52,295 nt of DNA, taken from the IMG/VR virus record IMGVR_UViG_3300045963_000039, positions 1-52,295 of that record; one strand, 5' to 3'. The notes beneath the pieces are model-generated. The model saw nothing but the letters and a program-made list of their open reading frames with translations. It was not told where the DNA came from and searched no databases. A program made the translations under genes and the position numbers. Below are positions 24,493 through 33,344 of this stretch, piece by piece. The stretch comes from a virus. How positions within the stretch are numbered: position 1 is the first letter of the stretch; each line of letters opens with the position of its first letter.

Positions 24493-24860
24493 TGTCTAAC
24501 CTAGACTCACTCTTAACAGAGTTAAGGTATGCTTTCTTAAATGAAGAGAAAGTAATAAAAGGATATGTAGGACTCTTAGCCTTACCTAAAGAATTCTTAA
24601 GTGATGAGGCTAGGTTTCAACTAGATATATTATATACAAAAGCAGTTGTAAAACTGTCTACTATAAAAAATACGATAGACTGTCTATTAGCTCTTCAAAG
24701 TATGGGTTATCCTAATACATTAGAAGATAAGGTATCACACGATACTCTCTTAGAACTTCAAATGGAAGCTAGTGCTATACAGTCTGCAATAACTAATCTA
24801 GTAGATGGCGGGACTTTGATAGGTAAGTCCGAGGTTTCTCCTCAAATACCAATCATATAG
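24492..24860 (+). CDS. Unknown head-region protein (122 aa)
   Basis: A helical protein (EEKVIKGYVGLLALPKEFLS, DILYTKAVVKLSTIKNTI). Not recognised. Sits between the decoration candidate and the structured region before the capsid gene. Confidence 0.6.
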   Translation: MSNLDSLLTELRYAFLNEEKVIKGYVGLLALPKEFLSDEARFQLDILYTKAVVKLSTIKNTIDCLLALQSMGYPNTLEDKVSHDTLLELQMEASAIQSAITNLVDGGTLIGKSEVSPQIPII

Positions 24861-24863
24861 TTT

Positions 24864-24990
24864 AGTACTCTAAAGGTACTCGGGATGAGATCAGCTAGTC
24901 CGATAACCTAGCGAGGGATTGTGTAACCCTCACTCTAAGCCCTATAGTATACAATTGTGTATCAATCATCTATAGGCACTCAATTTTTTT
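24864..24990 (+). ncRNA. Structured intergenic RNA before the capsid gene
   Basis: Four consecutive hairpins: 24864-24880 (AGTAC/GTACT, 7-base loop), 24894-24912 (GCTAG/CTAGC), 24913-24931 (GAGGG/CCCTC) and a larger stem 24939-24977 (GC(C)CTATAG with CTATAGGC, inner ATACA/TGTAT), then seven T residues at 24984-24990. The last stem plus T-run resembles a weak intrinsic terminator. The whole could be a small RNA, an attenuator or a processed leader of the capsid mRNA. No tRNA or known riboswitch was recognised. Confidence 0.45.
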
Positions 24991-25075
24991 CGTATACCTT
25001 TACGTTAGAAGGTCGGCAAGGACTCCGTATGTTCACAATAACTTTAATATTAACATATAAAATAGGAAGCCTAAA

Positions 25076-25452
25076 ATGGCGTTAACAAACTTCGCTGGCT
25101 TAACATCCCAGCAAAAACTTGTCTGGTCTAGAGAGATCTGGCAGGCAGCTCGTGATTTATCATTCATCAATAAATTTGTTGGTGGTCCTGATGCTGTAAT
25201 TCAACGTATTACTGAGTTGACTAAAACTGAAAAAGGCGAACAGGTAATCATGTTCCTCTTGGCAGATTTGGTAGATGACGGTGTTGTTGGTGATAGCGAA
25301 AGGGAAGGTAACGAAGAAGAGATGAAGTCTTACAACCAGACTATCTCTATTGATTTGTTGTCTCACGGAGTTAGACAGAAGGGTAAATTAGCTGAGCAAA
25401 AGACTGTAGTTGGTTTTAGAGAAAATGCTCGTGACAGATTAGCATATTGGCT
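25076..25452 (+). CDS. Major capsid protein, exon 1 (N4-gp56 family)
   Basis: N-terminal 125 codons plus two bases. FAGLTSQQKLVWSREIW, RITELTKTEKGEQVIMFLLA, GDSEREGNEEEMKSYNQTI and KLAEQKTVVGFRENARDRLA are signatures of the N4-gp56 major capsid family. The frame runs on only to a TAA just past the splice site, so the protein requires splicing to exon 2 at 26356. Joined, the junction reads YWLANRMDQLAFL, as expected for the family, and the mature protein has 367 residues. AGGAAG precedes the ATG. Confidence 0.9.
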
Positions 25453-25613
25453 TAACGATACCAGGCCCTTAGCAGCGTAAGTTGTTTAGCAAATCCCTCT
25501 AATTGCTGGAAACTCTTTAAAATAGTTAAACTACAACATAATCTGAAAAGATAAGTGTGAATGTCAAAAATTAACTATTATAAGACAATCAGCAGCTAAT
25601 ACCCTAAAAAGTC

Positions 25614-25641
25614 TTGACAAACTAAAAATTTGTGATATACT
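25614..25641 (+). promoter_or_regulatory. Near-perfect sigma70 promoter inside the intron
   Basis: TTGACA (25614-25619), 16-base spacer, TATACT (25636-25641). It lies just upstream of the R box and about 70 bases before the homing endonuclease ATG, so it could drive separate expression of that gene. Confidence 0.5.
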
Positions 25642-25711
25642 ATATGGGTAAAGTTCAGAGACTAGTCGAAAGACGTAGAGTTATAGTATTAACTTGAAAT
25701 GGGGGAGTAGT

Positions 25712-26297
25712 ATGCATTATTGTAAGTCTTGTAATGAGACAGATTTAAGTAAGTTCGGAGTTCACTCAACATCTAAAAAGCCACATGGTTATTGCAGAGT
25801 GTGTAGGAACTCTAGGTATATTGAAAAATCTAGAGAATATTACCAGTCAGATAAAGGCAAGTGTATAAAAGCTAAATCTGATAAAAAATACTATATAGAT
25901 AATGTAGATAAAAGAATATAATAAACTTTATAGACTTAAAAATGCTGAGCATATAAAGAAGTCTAGAAGGGATTCATACCTTAAAAATAAAGATGAAATA
26001 CTATTAAAATTATCTAATTATAAAAAGAATAATAAAGATAAAGTAAATAATCTATGTGCAAAGAGAAGAGCTAGTAAATTATCAGCTACTCCAGATTGGG
26101 GTAAGTTAAATTTATTAATTATAGAAGAAGCATATAATCTATCTAAACTAAGAGATGAGTTAACGAATATAAAATGACATGTTGATCATATAATACCTTT
26201 AAATAATAATAAAGTATGTGGATTACATGTTGGAATAAATCTACAAGTTATACCAAGAATAGAAAACTTAATAAAATCTAATAATGTAAGACTATAA
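25712..26297 (+). pseudogene. Degenerate HNH homing endonuclease in the intron
   Basis: The frame opens at ATG 25712 (GGGGGAG upstream) with two zinc knuckles (HYCKSCNETDLSKFG, YCRVCRN) and is closed at 25919-25921. Removing one A from the run at 25910-25913 restores a frame through repeated KN-rich helices to a TGA at 26175-26177. The TGA stands just before HVDHIIPLNNNKVCGLHV, where HNH relatives usually have Trp (TGG). Beyond it the core continues through INLQVIPRIENLIKSNN to TAA at 26295-26297, overlapping the S box. Two independent lesions indicate a non-functional gene. Confidence 0.85.
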
Positions 26298-26355
26298 GAT
26301 ATAGTCCGATCTCTATAGAGATATAGAGTGAGAAAGGATTTCTCGTAACATAATG

Positions 26356-27082
26356 TGCCAATCGTATGGATCAGCTAGCTTTCTTAACTATGGCAGGTAT
26401 TTCTTATGCCTTTAACAATGATGGTTCTCCTAGAACCTCAGGAGCTTTCGCAAGCTTGTCATTTGCATCTACTGTCGCTGCACCTACTACCAACCGTGCT
26501 AAACGTTGGGATGGGTTAAATAGCCAGTTAGTAGCAAGTAACACTGCTGCAATGCTTGCAACAGATACTTTAACTTATAAAGCTATCGTAGATACTGTTG
26601 TACAAGCTAAAACTCATTATATTAAGCCTTTGATGCAAGGTGGTAAAGAATACTATGTAGCCTTTATTCGCCCTGAAGGTCTTGCTCAGCTTAAGAAAGA
26701 TCAAGATTATCAAAGAGCAGTTGTAACTGGTGCTGATCGTGGCAAAGATAACCCTTTCTTCTCTGGTGGTATTCTGACTATTGATGGTGTTGTTTTCCAA
26801 GAACATCGTTTAGTCTATAATACTAAAGGTGCTTTATCTGGCTCTAAGTGGGGCGCATCAGGTACTATTGACGGTTCTAGAATGATGCTTTGTGGTAGCC
26901 AAGCTTTAGGTATGGCTGATCTAGGCGCTCCAGAATGGAATGAAAAATGGTTTAACTATGCTTCATCTCCTGGTATTAACGTAGATAAGATGTTTGGTTT
27001 ATTGAAACCTAAATTCTTCAGCATCTACGATAAGAGCGTTGAAGATTTCGGTGTATTCTGCGTAGATCACGCTATCTCTTAA
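26356..27082 (+). CDS. Major capsid protein, exon 2
   Basis: Begins with T-GCC-AAT-CGT-ATG in phase with exon 1. The internal ATG at 26366 is not a start but a codon in the NRMDQLAFLTMAGISYAF segment. The C-terminal two-thirds of the N4-gp56 capsid follows, including ANRAKRWDGLNSQLVAS and YYVAFIRPEGLAQLKKDQDY and the terminal DFGVFCVDHAIS. A terminator lies ten bases after the stop. Confidence 0.88.
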
Positions 27083-27092
27083 TAACTATTAA

Positions 27093-27126
27093 ACTGCCTA
27101 TTGGGGATTCTCGGTGGGCAGTCTTT
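27093..27126 (+). terminator. Terminator after the capsid gene
   Basis: ACTGCCTA (27093-27100) pairs with TGGGCAGT (27115-27122), 8 bp with one G-U, followed by CTTTT. Confidence 0.7.
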
Positions 27127-27137
27127 TAAGGATTTAT

Positions 27138-27209
27138 ATGAAAAAGACACCTAAAGTACCAGCTAAGATGCCAATGAAAATGCCTACTAAAAAGAAAGGC
27201 AAGTGCTAA
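27138..27209 (+). CDS. Tiny very basic protein (23 aa)
   Basis: Starts MKKTPKVPAKMPMKMPTKKK and ends GKC; nine Lys of 23 residues, no acids. AAGGA precedes the ATG. It sits between the capsid terminator and the next structural gene. It could bind DNA or the acidic capsid lumen; function unknown. Confidence 0.5.
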   Translation: MKKTPKVPAKMPMKMPTKKKGKC

Positions 27210-27235
27210 TTAACATACAACTCGGAAATAAATAA

Positions 27236-27673
27236 ATGGCTATTACAAAAAAAGCAGGTCGTCAGGAAGTCATCCTGGCTACTTCAACATTCGCCTTAGC
27301 AGATTTGGTAAGTGGTACAGCGGTTGCTGCTATTGATCTACCATCTAAAGCTAGGGTTATCAATACTCTCTTGCGTATTGATACAGCTTTCAATAGTGGT
27401 ACTACAGATGCTTTGGTAGTCCAAAGTAACGAAGGTACTCCTAAAGCATATATTACCATCGCAGCAGCAGCAGGTTCTCTTGCAGCCGGTAAAGTCTGGT
27501 CAGGTGATCCAGGTTTGGCAGGTACTGCCTCCTCTAACACCGCTTTCGTAAACCCAGTAGTGTCTACTATTGATATTAAATGGACTGGCGCTGGTACTGT
27601 AGCTACTACAGGATCAGGCGTTCTGTTAGTTGAATATATTAGAGATGATAGAGCCGAATTCTCACAAGGCTAA
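27236..27673 (+). CDS. Capsid-adjacent structural protein (145 aa)
   Basis: Ala/Thr/Val-rich, all-beta in appearance (ALADLVSGTAVAAIDLPSKA, NTLLRIDTAFNSGTTDALVV). Codons are less AT-biased than average, as in the capsid gene, which fits high expression. Likely a head decoration or minor capsid protein. A strong terminator follows. Confidence 0.6.
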   Translation: MAITKKAGRQEVILATSTFALADLVSGTAVAAIDLPSKARVINTLLRIDTAFNSGTTDALVVQSNEGTPKAYITIAAAAGSLAAGKVWSGDPGLAGTASSNTAFVNPVVSTIDIKWTGAGTVATTGSGVLLVEYIRDDRAEFSQG

Positions 27674-27682
27674 ATAACACGG

Positions 27683-27717
27683 CCCCCTTATATACTTGTA
27701 TATCTAGGGGGTTTTTT
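27683..27717 (+). terminator. Strong rho-independent terminator
   Basis: CCCCCT (27683-27688) pairs with AGGGGG (27706-27711), with an inner TATAC/GTATA stem, followed by six T residues. Confidence 0.9.
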
Positions 27718-27734
27718 AGTATATAAGGAATATA

Positions 27735-28127
27735 ATGTCAGAATTTAAGAATTTTAGAAGTCCAGCAGAGGATATAAGAGTTACCTCTGACTCTGGACAT
27801 ATTGCAGTTATTGGTAAGGAATTAACTCCAGTACACTCTTCCATGTGGAGAGAGGCATACTCCTTAGGCGCTTTATCTGAAGGTATGCAAGATCCAAGTA
27901 TGAATGATTATATAGCTCAAAAGAAATTAGAAAAAGAAGAAGAATTAAATGAGTTATATAAAGAGTTAATAGTTGCCCTGGAAGGGGTAGTGCATGACCC
28001 AGTTACTTATCTTGATGCATCAGGTAAATTGATATATCGTAAAGTTATAGCACTGATAGGTCGTACAGAAAAGAAAGATATTATAGATAAAGCATGGGCT
28101 GAAGTAACATCTAAGTTAGAGGATTAA
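27735..28127 (+). CDS. Unknown head or connector protein (130 aa)
   Basis: The N-terminal half has SDSGHIAVIGKELTPVHSSM, a beta start common in small phage head proteins; the C-terminal half is helical and charged. Position between capsid and adaptor genes suggests a neck or head-completion role. Confidence 0.6.
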   Translation: MSEFKNFRSPAEDIRVTSDSGHIAVIGKELTPVHSSMWREAYSLGALSEGMQDPSMNDYIAQKKLEKEEELNELYKELIVALEGVVHDPVTYLDASGKLIYRKVIALIGRTEKKDIIDKAWAEVTSKLED

Positions 28128-28128
28128 T

Positions 28129-28824
28129 ATGAATTTACTAGAGTTGGTCACACATCTCAGAACTGCTATATTAGATGATACAGGTGGACAGGGTGTTGAC
28201 TGGACTGGCTACTCTAAGGATGACTTTGACTCTATACAACTGAGATGGTCTAATGAGGAATTGGTAGCCAATATAAATGAAGCTATTAATCTAGTCTACC
28301 GTAGAATAGAACCAGTTAAAGACTCTATAGATTTTGATATAAGTTCAGGAGTATATACCTATGTCCTTCCTGACTATATTATAAAGACGCTAAGAGCTAA
28401 GAGGGGAGATGGAAAGGAAGTCCATGAGAAAGATATAAATGACTTTTGGGAAAGAAGAGGTCTTAATACTAAGATTGGAGAGATAGAAGAGTACTTTCCA
28501 GATATAACAACTGGCTTCTTTAGAGTATACCCTATCCCAGTATTGGATGATACACTTACCTTAATGGTTTATAGAACTCCTATCACCACTCTATCTTGGG
28601 ATGATAATGAGGCAACTCCAGAACTGAAGCAGCTCTTCCATCTACCAATGCTATACCATGCTGCCTTTAGATGTTATCTTAAAGACGAGGCTAATACTCT
28701 AGATCCTAGAAGAGCTGCTACATTTAAACAACTATTTGATGCTGAATTTCCAGAGACATCTGCATACTCTAATCAAAGAAAACTTAGAACATCTAATAGA
28801 CCTGTTAGATATGGTGGGTTATAA
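28129..28824 (+). CDS. Head-to-tail adaptor protein
   Basis: 231 residues. Features of podovirus adaptor proteins: LRWSNEELVANINEAINLVY, a beta segment DFDISSGVYTYVLPDYIIKT, RVYPIPVLDDTLTLMVYRTP and ELKQLFHLPMLYHAAFRCYL. It would dock under the portal. The start is 1 base after the previous stop and the stop overlaps the next ATG. Confidence 0.75.
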   Translation: MNLLELVTHLRTAILDDTGGQGVDWTGYSKDDFDSIQLRWSNEELVANINEAINLVYRRIEPVKDSIDFDISSGVYTYVLPDYIIKTLRAKRGDGKEVHEKDINDFWERRGLNTKIGEIEEYFPDITTGFFRVYPIPVLDDTLTLMVYRTPITTLSWDDNEATPELKQLFHLPMLYHAAFRCYLKDEANTLDPRRAATFKQLFDAEFPETSAYSNQRKLRTSNRPVRYGGL

Positions 28825-30095
28825 TGCCTCTTCATCCTAAAGTAGTTACCTACTCCTCTTTTAAAGGGATAAATAGTGTAGGTAATCCAGAGAATGTAGA
28901 TCCTTCATACTTAATGAAGGCATTGAATATAGATATAGATAAGACAGGTAATCTGTCTAAAAGAAAAGGTTATAGCAAAGTTGATACTGCAAACTATACT
29001 TCCTTATGGGCTTCAGAGAATGGCCTAGGCTGTTATGCTGTAAGAAATGGAGATCTAGTAGAGGTACTACCTAACTACTTACATGTTACTCTAAAGAGTT
29101 CTATAGGAAATATAAGGCTTTCATTTGAAGAGGTAGATGGTACAATTTATCTTTCATCTCCTATCCTAAATGGAACTATAGTAAATCATACATTTAAGAA
29201 TTGGGGTATAGAGAAGAATCATCTTTCTCCTACCCTATCTATAGGGGCTGGTACATTACCTGCTGGAGATTATCAAGTATCATTTACTTATGTAAATACT
29301 TCTGGTATAGAATCTGGTACAGGGCCAGCCTCTCTAATTAATGTACCTAATAATTCTAGTATCTTAGTTACAATTCCAAATATAACAGATCCAGAGATAT
29401 TATATGCTAGAGTTTATTCTTCAACACCAAACGGAAATAGTCTTTATTTTAATAACATTGGCTTATCTGGATCTACAGTAACAATCTCCTCCATATCAAA
29501 TCTTATAGATCCTCTTAGAACTTTTAATATAGATAAAGCTCCTCTAGGACATATAGTAAAGTATTATAGAGGAAGAATGTACATCGCACAAGATAATATC
29601 TTATGGTACTCTGAACCATTTCAATATACTAACTTTAAACTTGCATCTAATTACTTTGAGTTTCCAGAAAGAATACGAGAGGTAATGCCAGTTGAGGATG
29701 GCATATGGTTAGGTTCTGATAAGCTTTATTATCTATCTGGTGAAGAGCCTGAGAAGTTTAAACGAACTACCAAAGAACGCATAAAGGTAGTAGAGGGTAC
29801 GTCTACTCTTTTCTCTGGAAGTTATATACATTTAGATAATACTCCAGTAGGCTATAAATGGTTAGTAACATCTGATCTTGGAATCTTTGTATTATTTAAT
29901 CAAGGTTTGGTTATAAATCTTACATCTCAAACTATCTCTCTTAAAAAAGCTAATCAAGGTACGTCTATATTTTTACAAGAAAACGGTAATAATCAATACT
30001 TATCCATATTGAAAATAAATGAAAACCCTAACAATTCTGTTATGGGAGATTTAGTAGAAACCTCCATTATAAGAAATGGATTAATAATAACTTAG
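28824..30095 (+). CDS. Beta-propeller tail nozzle or stopper protein
   Basis: 423 residues. The N-terminus FKGINSVGNPENVDPSYLMKALNIDIDKTGNLSKRKGYSKV (positions about 15-55) is typical of podovirus tail hub proteins resembling P22 gp10. Repeated beta blades follow (YYRGRMYIAQDNILWYSEPF, GIWLGSDKLYYLSG). It would close the tail channel. Overlaps the adaptor stop (TAATG). Confidence 0.72.
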   Translation: MPLHPKVVTYSSFKGINSVGNPENVDPSYLMKALNIDIDKTGNLSKRKGYSKVDTANYTSLWASENGLGCYAVRNGDLVEVLPNYLHVTLKSSIGNIRLSFEEVDGTIYLSSPILNGTIVNHTFKNWGIEKNHLSPTLSIGAGTLPAGDYQVSFTYVNTSGIESGTGPASLINVPNNSSILVTIPNITDPEILYARVYSSTPNGNSLYFNNIGLSGSTVTISSISNLIDPLRTFNIDKAPLGHIVKYYRGRMYIAQDNILWYSEPFQYTNFKLASNYFEFPERIREVMPVEDGIWLGSDKLYYLSGEEPEKFKRTTKERIKVVEGTSTLFSGSYIHLDNTPVGYKWLVTSDLGIFVLFNQGLVINLTSQTISLKKANQGTSIFLQENGNNQYLSILKINENPNNSVMGDLVETSIIRNGLIIT

Positions 30096-30103
30096 GAAAA
30101 TAA

Positions 30104-30631
30104 ATGACTTTAGAAAATGTACCTCAAGAAAATGAGTTAAAAGTTGGTGGTGTTTTTACTTATGAACACATAAGAGATGGAAAGGTAATTGACGTTTGGA
30201 AACAGCCAAATCTAGTTGTAAATGAAGGATTAACATATATTCTAGGATCAGCATTCGCTGCATCAACACCTCTGACAACATGGTTCGTAGGACTCTTTAA
30301 AAATAACTATACACCTATTGCATCTAATGTAGCTGCTACTTTTGGTGGAGCTGGTGTTGCTAATGAAGTGACTACAGAGTATACAGAAACAGTTAGGCCT
30401 ACATGGACTCAGGCTGGTGTAACCTCTAATACTATTACAAATTCAGCGTCAGTAGCAGTCTTTACTTTTGGAACTACCGTTACTATATATGGAGCTTTTT
30501 TAATATCTAATAATACTAAAGGTGGTACTACTGGTTCTCTAGCAGCAGCCTCTAAGTTTGCATCGTCAAGAAATATGTTAGTATCAGATAAACTCAACGT
30601 AACCTATACACTTACTGCTTCTTCTGTATAA
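30104..30631 (+). CDS. Tail fibre-associated protein (175 aa)
   Basis: Begins with VFTYEHIRDGKVIDVWKQPN and NEGLTYILGSAF, a frequent start of small podovirus tail or fibre proteins; the rest is Thr/Ala-rich beta (TTWFVGLFKNNYTPIASNVA). No catalytic motif. Confidence 0.6.
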   Translation: MTLENVPQENELKVGGVFTYEHIRDGKVIDVWKQPNLVVNEGLTYILGSAFAASTPLTTWFVGLFKNNYTPIASNVAATFGGAGVANEVTTEYTETVRPTWTQAGVTSNTITNSASVAVFTFGTTVTIYGAFLISNNTKGGTTGSLAAASKFASSRNMLVSDKLNVTYTLTASSV

Positions 30632-30634
30632 TAG

Positions 30635-32917
30635 ATGACACTCATACCGCCGACCATTCATATTAAAGGGGATCATAGCAAATCTTCTCTGTTAATACCG
30701 AAAGCTAGGCAACTCTATTCTTTTGTAGCTAATAAAGCTACACTGGCTAACTTAGACTTCCTAACTGAGGATACTGTCTTTTCTGATGGTTCTGAAATAT
30801 CTATTTCAGTAAAAAGAAATGGTGTATATGGATATCAGCACGGGATAATAGATATAACATCAATCCCCAAAGAAACTAGTAGTCTACCAAAAGAAGTATA
30901 TATGGAGAGCGGTTTTCTATTTCATGGTAGTAATTTTATAAATAATGAAAAATCATACCTTCCTTCTACTGTATATTTTAATACTTTTATAAGCAGTACT
31001 ACAGAGGCAGCTCCAGATAATAATGTATTAACCTTAATCAATGCTTCTGAATCTAGAAGAATAAAATCTGGGGATGAATCCTATGCTGTTGGTTCTAAAT
31101 CTAAAAAAGTTAAGGTAATAACTACTACAGACTCTTTAGGTATAGAGACAACTTTTAGAAGCCCTACAAATATATATGTAGAGAATCTATGGTTAAAGAA
31201 GTTATATCAAACTTTTTGTCCGGCAAGTGTCTTTACAGGAAAATTAAGACTAATGGTACAGGCCATCTATGGTAGTCTACGCTCTGACTATAGTATGGTT
31301 TTGGGAGAGAATAAAAGACCATTAAATCCAATTCCTCACTTAGATTTACAGATTACACAAGGTACCACTCTTACACTCCTATCTGAAGGCTTGAGTACAA
31401 GCGGATTATATAGAGATCCTACTGACGAGTACTGGCTAATTACTCCTAGAGGTAATGAAGTCTTTGCTAGGAATATGAAGTATGATAAAAAACTATTATC
31501 TAAAGTAAATAGATTAGATAATAAATTAAACGAGGCTTACATACTCTCTACTCTAGTCCCAGATAAGATTGAATATAGCATTGGTATTAATGATAATATA
31601 CTCGATTTTAAACCACTTACTTATGGGTGGAAATTTAATCAACTAGGTGATAAGTTTAGTGCTGTTCTATATAGACCTGCTAATAATCTAAGTACAGAGG
31701 CTGGTGTAAATGGTTTTGAGACAATTTTAATGACTGTCTCTTTAGTATACAATGTATCTAAAAAACTACCAGAGGTATCTTACACTCTTATAAGTTCTAG
31801 AGGGTTTCATATACCCTACGCACAAACTAAAGTCTTCTATCCTGCATATTTTCTAAACTCTATGCAATGCCTTCGTGGAAGTAGCGGTCCAGGCAATACC
31901 TATGCAGATCTATCAGCACCTCTCTATTGCTATTATACTAATAAACCAGGGGCTCTTGAAAGCGATAGCTCATTAGTTGTTTTTAATATTAATAATGGTC
32001 TAAGACAAACAATAGATGGAAATAGTTGGTCATACGAGGGACAATTGGATTGGTCATCAGGCGGCTCCGTCTTAATATCAGGATTAGTAGATCCCATGTT
32101 TGGGATATATAAATATACTTATTTTAAAACAAATAAATCTGGCGTCTCATCAACAACTACCTCTGAACCATGTAATTTTATTCAATCATTTGAAAGCTAT
32201 GAGAATGGTCTTTCAACACTATCTGAGTATTTAGAATTAAATAATACTCCTCAAAACCCTATAGATGGTGTTGAGGCTAACCCTGCCAATAGATACTCTT
32301 ATCTACCTGCACATACTGAAGCAACTAGATATGATACTGCATATACTTCAATAAGCATAGATTATACTACCCTAGCTGTTATACCTATGTTTGACGCAGA
32401 AGCTATTATGGTAGGTGAAAGAAAAAAAGTAACTACAATACTAGCAAGTCAGTTTTCATATGTATATGAAGGTAATTTCTTTTGGAAAAACGATTACTGG
32501 AACTGGAGTGGAAGGGATTCTATAGGTGGGTATCTCTGGACAACATTTAATCACTCAAATCTTCTCTCGGGAGTAGCTGCTACAACTGCTTGGGCTTTAA
32601 ACTCAGGGTTTCCAGAAACGGGAGATCTAGCAGGGGATCACTATAAAATAAATACAGGCTCTTCTTTTAAAAAGGCCACACTATATACTTCTAGAGATGA
32701 TAAGATTTTATTAGTAGAAGGGGGCTCCTTAATATCTACAAATATGGAGGCTCTTCTTTCCGTCTCTTTTCTAGATCCGTTTTTTAATACTCAACTAGAA
32801 GTAAGAGCAGGGTACTCTAGTGGAATGAAGTGGAATCTTTCAGGAACATTGTCTGGAAAAGATGAGTGGCCTATTTACGAAGATATAGATTTTTCAGGCC
32901 CAGTAGGTTGGGCATAA
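30635..32917 (+). CDS. Large tail protein, possible tailspike or receptor-binding protein
   Basis: 760 residues, Ser/Tyr/Asn-rich and mostly beta. No recognised domain. Located between two small tail proteins in the tail module. Several aromatic segments (GNFFWKNDYWNWSGRDSIGG, LDWSSGGSVLISG) would suit a carbohydrate contact. No signal peptide or membrane span. Confidence 0.6.
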   Translation: MTLIPPTIHIKGDHSKSSLLIPKARQLYSFVANKATLANLDFLTEDTVFSDGSEISISVKRNGVYGYQHGIIDITSIPKETSSLPKEVYMESGFLFHGSNFINNEKSYLPSTVYFNTFISSTTEAAPDNNVLTLINASESRRIKSGDESYAVGSKSKKVKVITTTDSLGIETTFRSPTNIYVENLWLKKLYQTFCPASVFTGKLRLMVQAIYGSLRSDYSMVLGENKRPLNPIPHLDLQITQGTTLTLLSEGLSTSGLYRDPTDEYWLITPRGNEVFARNMKYDKKLLSKVNRLDNKLNEAYILSTLVPDKIEYSIGINDNILDFKPLTYGWKFNQLGDKFSAVLYRPANNLSTEAGVNGFETILMTVSLVYNVSKKLPEVSYTLISSRGFHIPYAQTKVFYPAYFLNSMQCLRGSSGPGNTYADLSAPLYCYYTNKPGALESDSSLVVFNINNGLRQTIDGNSWSYEGQLDWSSGGSVLISGLVDPMFGIYKYTYFKTNKSGVSSTTTSEPCNFIQSFESYENGLSTLSEYLELNNTPQNPIDGVEANPANRYSYLPAHTEATRYDTAYTSISIDYTTLAVIPMFDAEAIMVGERKKVTTILASQFSYVYEGNFFWKNDYWNWSGRDSIGGYLWTTFNHSNLLSGVAATTAWALNSGFPETGDLAGDHYKINTGSSFKKATLYTSRDDKILLVEGGSLISTNMEALLSVSFLDPFFNTQLEVRAGYSSGMKWNLSGTLSGKDEWPIYEDIDFSGPVGWA

Positions 32918-32938
32918 TATACATTATTAGGAGTTAAT

Positions 32939-33343
32939 ATGGCAGGTCTTTTGCCAAATGAAGGTGAGAACTTAGTAGCTAATTTACTATTTAAGAATAC
33001 AAGCGTTGATAGAGGTACTAACTTACAGTTAGGCCTATTTACAAACTCTACTATTGGCGAGACTATAACAGAGGCCCTTATCACAGAACCTACTGGTGGT
33101 GGCTATGCCAGGAAGACACTTACCGATGCATCTTGGACTGTTGTTAATGATCTAGCTAGTTATGCTATTCAAACCTTTCTAGCTACAGGATCTGATTACA
33201 CTGGAGTTGTTTATGGTTACTTTATATGTACACTAGGTACTACTAAACGTATTATTGCAATTGAAGCTAATACTGTTGCTGGTGGTGTTAGTTTGATACA
33301 AGGAGACTCTTATACAGTTACTCCTCAGATACTAGTAGCTTAA
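32939..33343 (+). CDS. Small tail or fibre protein (134 aa)
   Basis: Contains LLPNEGENLVANLLFKN, LQLGLFTNSTIGETITEA and GGGYARKTLTDASWTV, a pattern found in short phage structural proteins near fibres. All-beta. A GGAG ribosome-binding site precedes it. Confidence 0.6.
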   Translation: MAGLLPNEGENLVANLLFKNTSVDRGTNLQLGLFTNSTIGETITEALITEPTGGGYARKTLTDASWTVVNDLASYAIQTFLATGSDYTGVVYGYFICTLGTTKRIIAIEANTVAGGVSLIQGDSYTVTPQILVA

Positions 33344-33344
33344 C

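Larger units (their letters stand above)
25453..26355 (+). other. Group I intron in the major capsid gene
   Basis: 903 bases. Conserved core boxes are visible: P (AATTGCTGGAAACTC, 25501-25515), Q (CAATCAGCAGCTAAT, 25586-25600), R (GTTCAGAGACTAGTC, 25653-25667) and S (AAGATATAGTCC, 26296-26307). P1 can form between exon GGCT and intron GGCC (about 25464-25467) with the required U-G pair at the 5' splice site. The last base is G (26355), as the rule for group I introns demands. P9-type hairpins lie at about 26310-26345. The arrangement resembles the T4 td intron. A decayed HNH reading frame fills the R-S interval. Confidence 0.88.

Noticed and set aside
24864-24880. Anticodon-arm-like hairpin (5 bp, 7-base loop) as part of a tRNA
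   Set aside because: Position 33 is C rather than U, and D and T arms are missing.
26175-26177. TGA read as Trp (alternative genetic code)
   Set aside because: TGA ends many intact genes here (for example at 10729 and 12780), and the endonuclease also has a frameshift, so decay is simpler.
25453-26355. Alternative 5' splice site after GAT at 25459, where a longer P1-like pairing with GTTGTTTAGC is possible
   Set aside because: It leaves no in-frame 3' site ending in G, whereas 25452/26355 satisfies the U-G, terminal G and protein-length rules together.
26366-27082. Independent capsid gene starting at ATG 26366
   Set aside because: It has no ribosome-binding site, and the protein upstream of the Met (ANR) continues the family alignment from exon 1.
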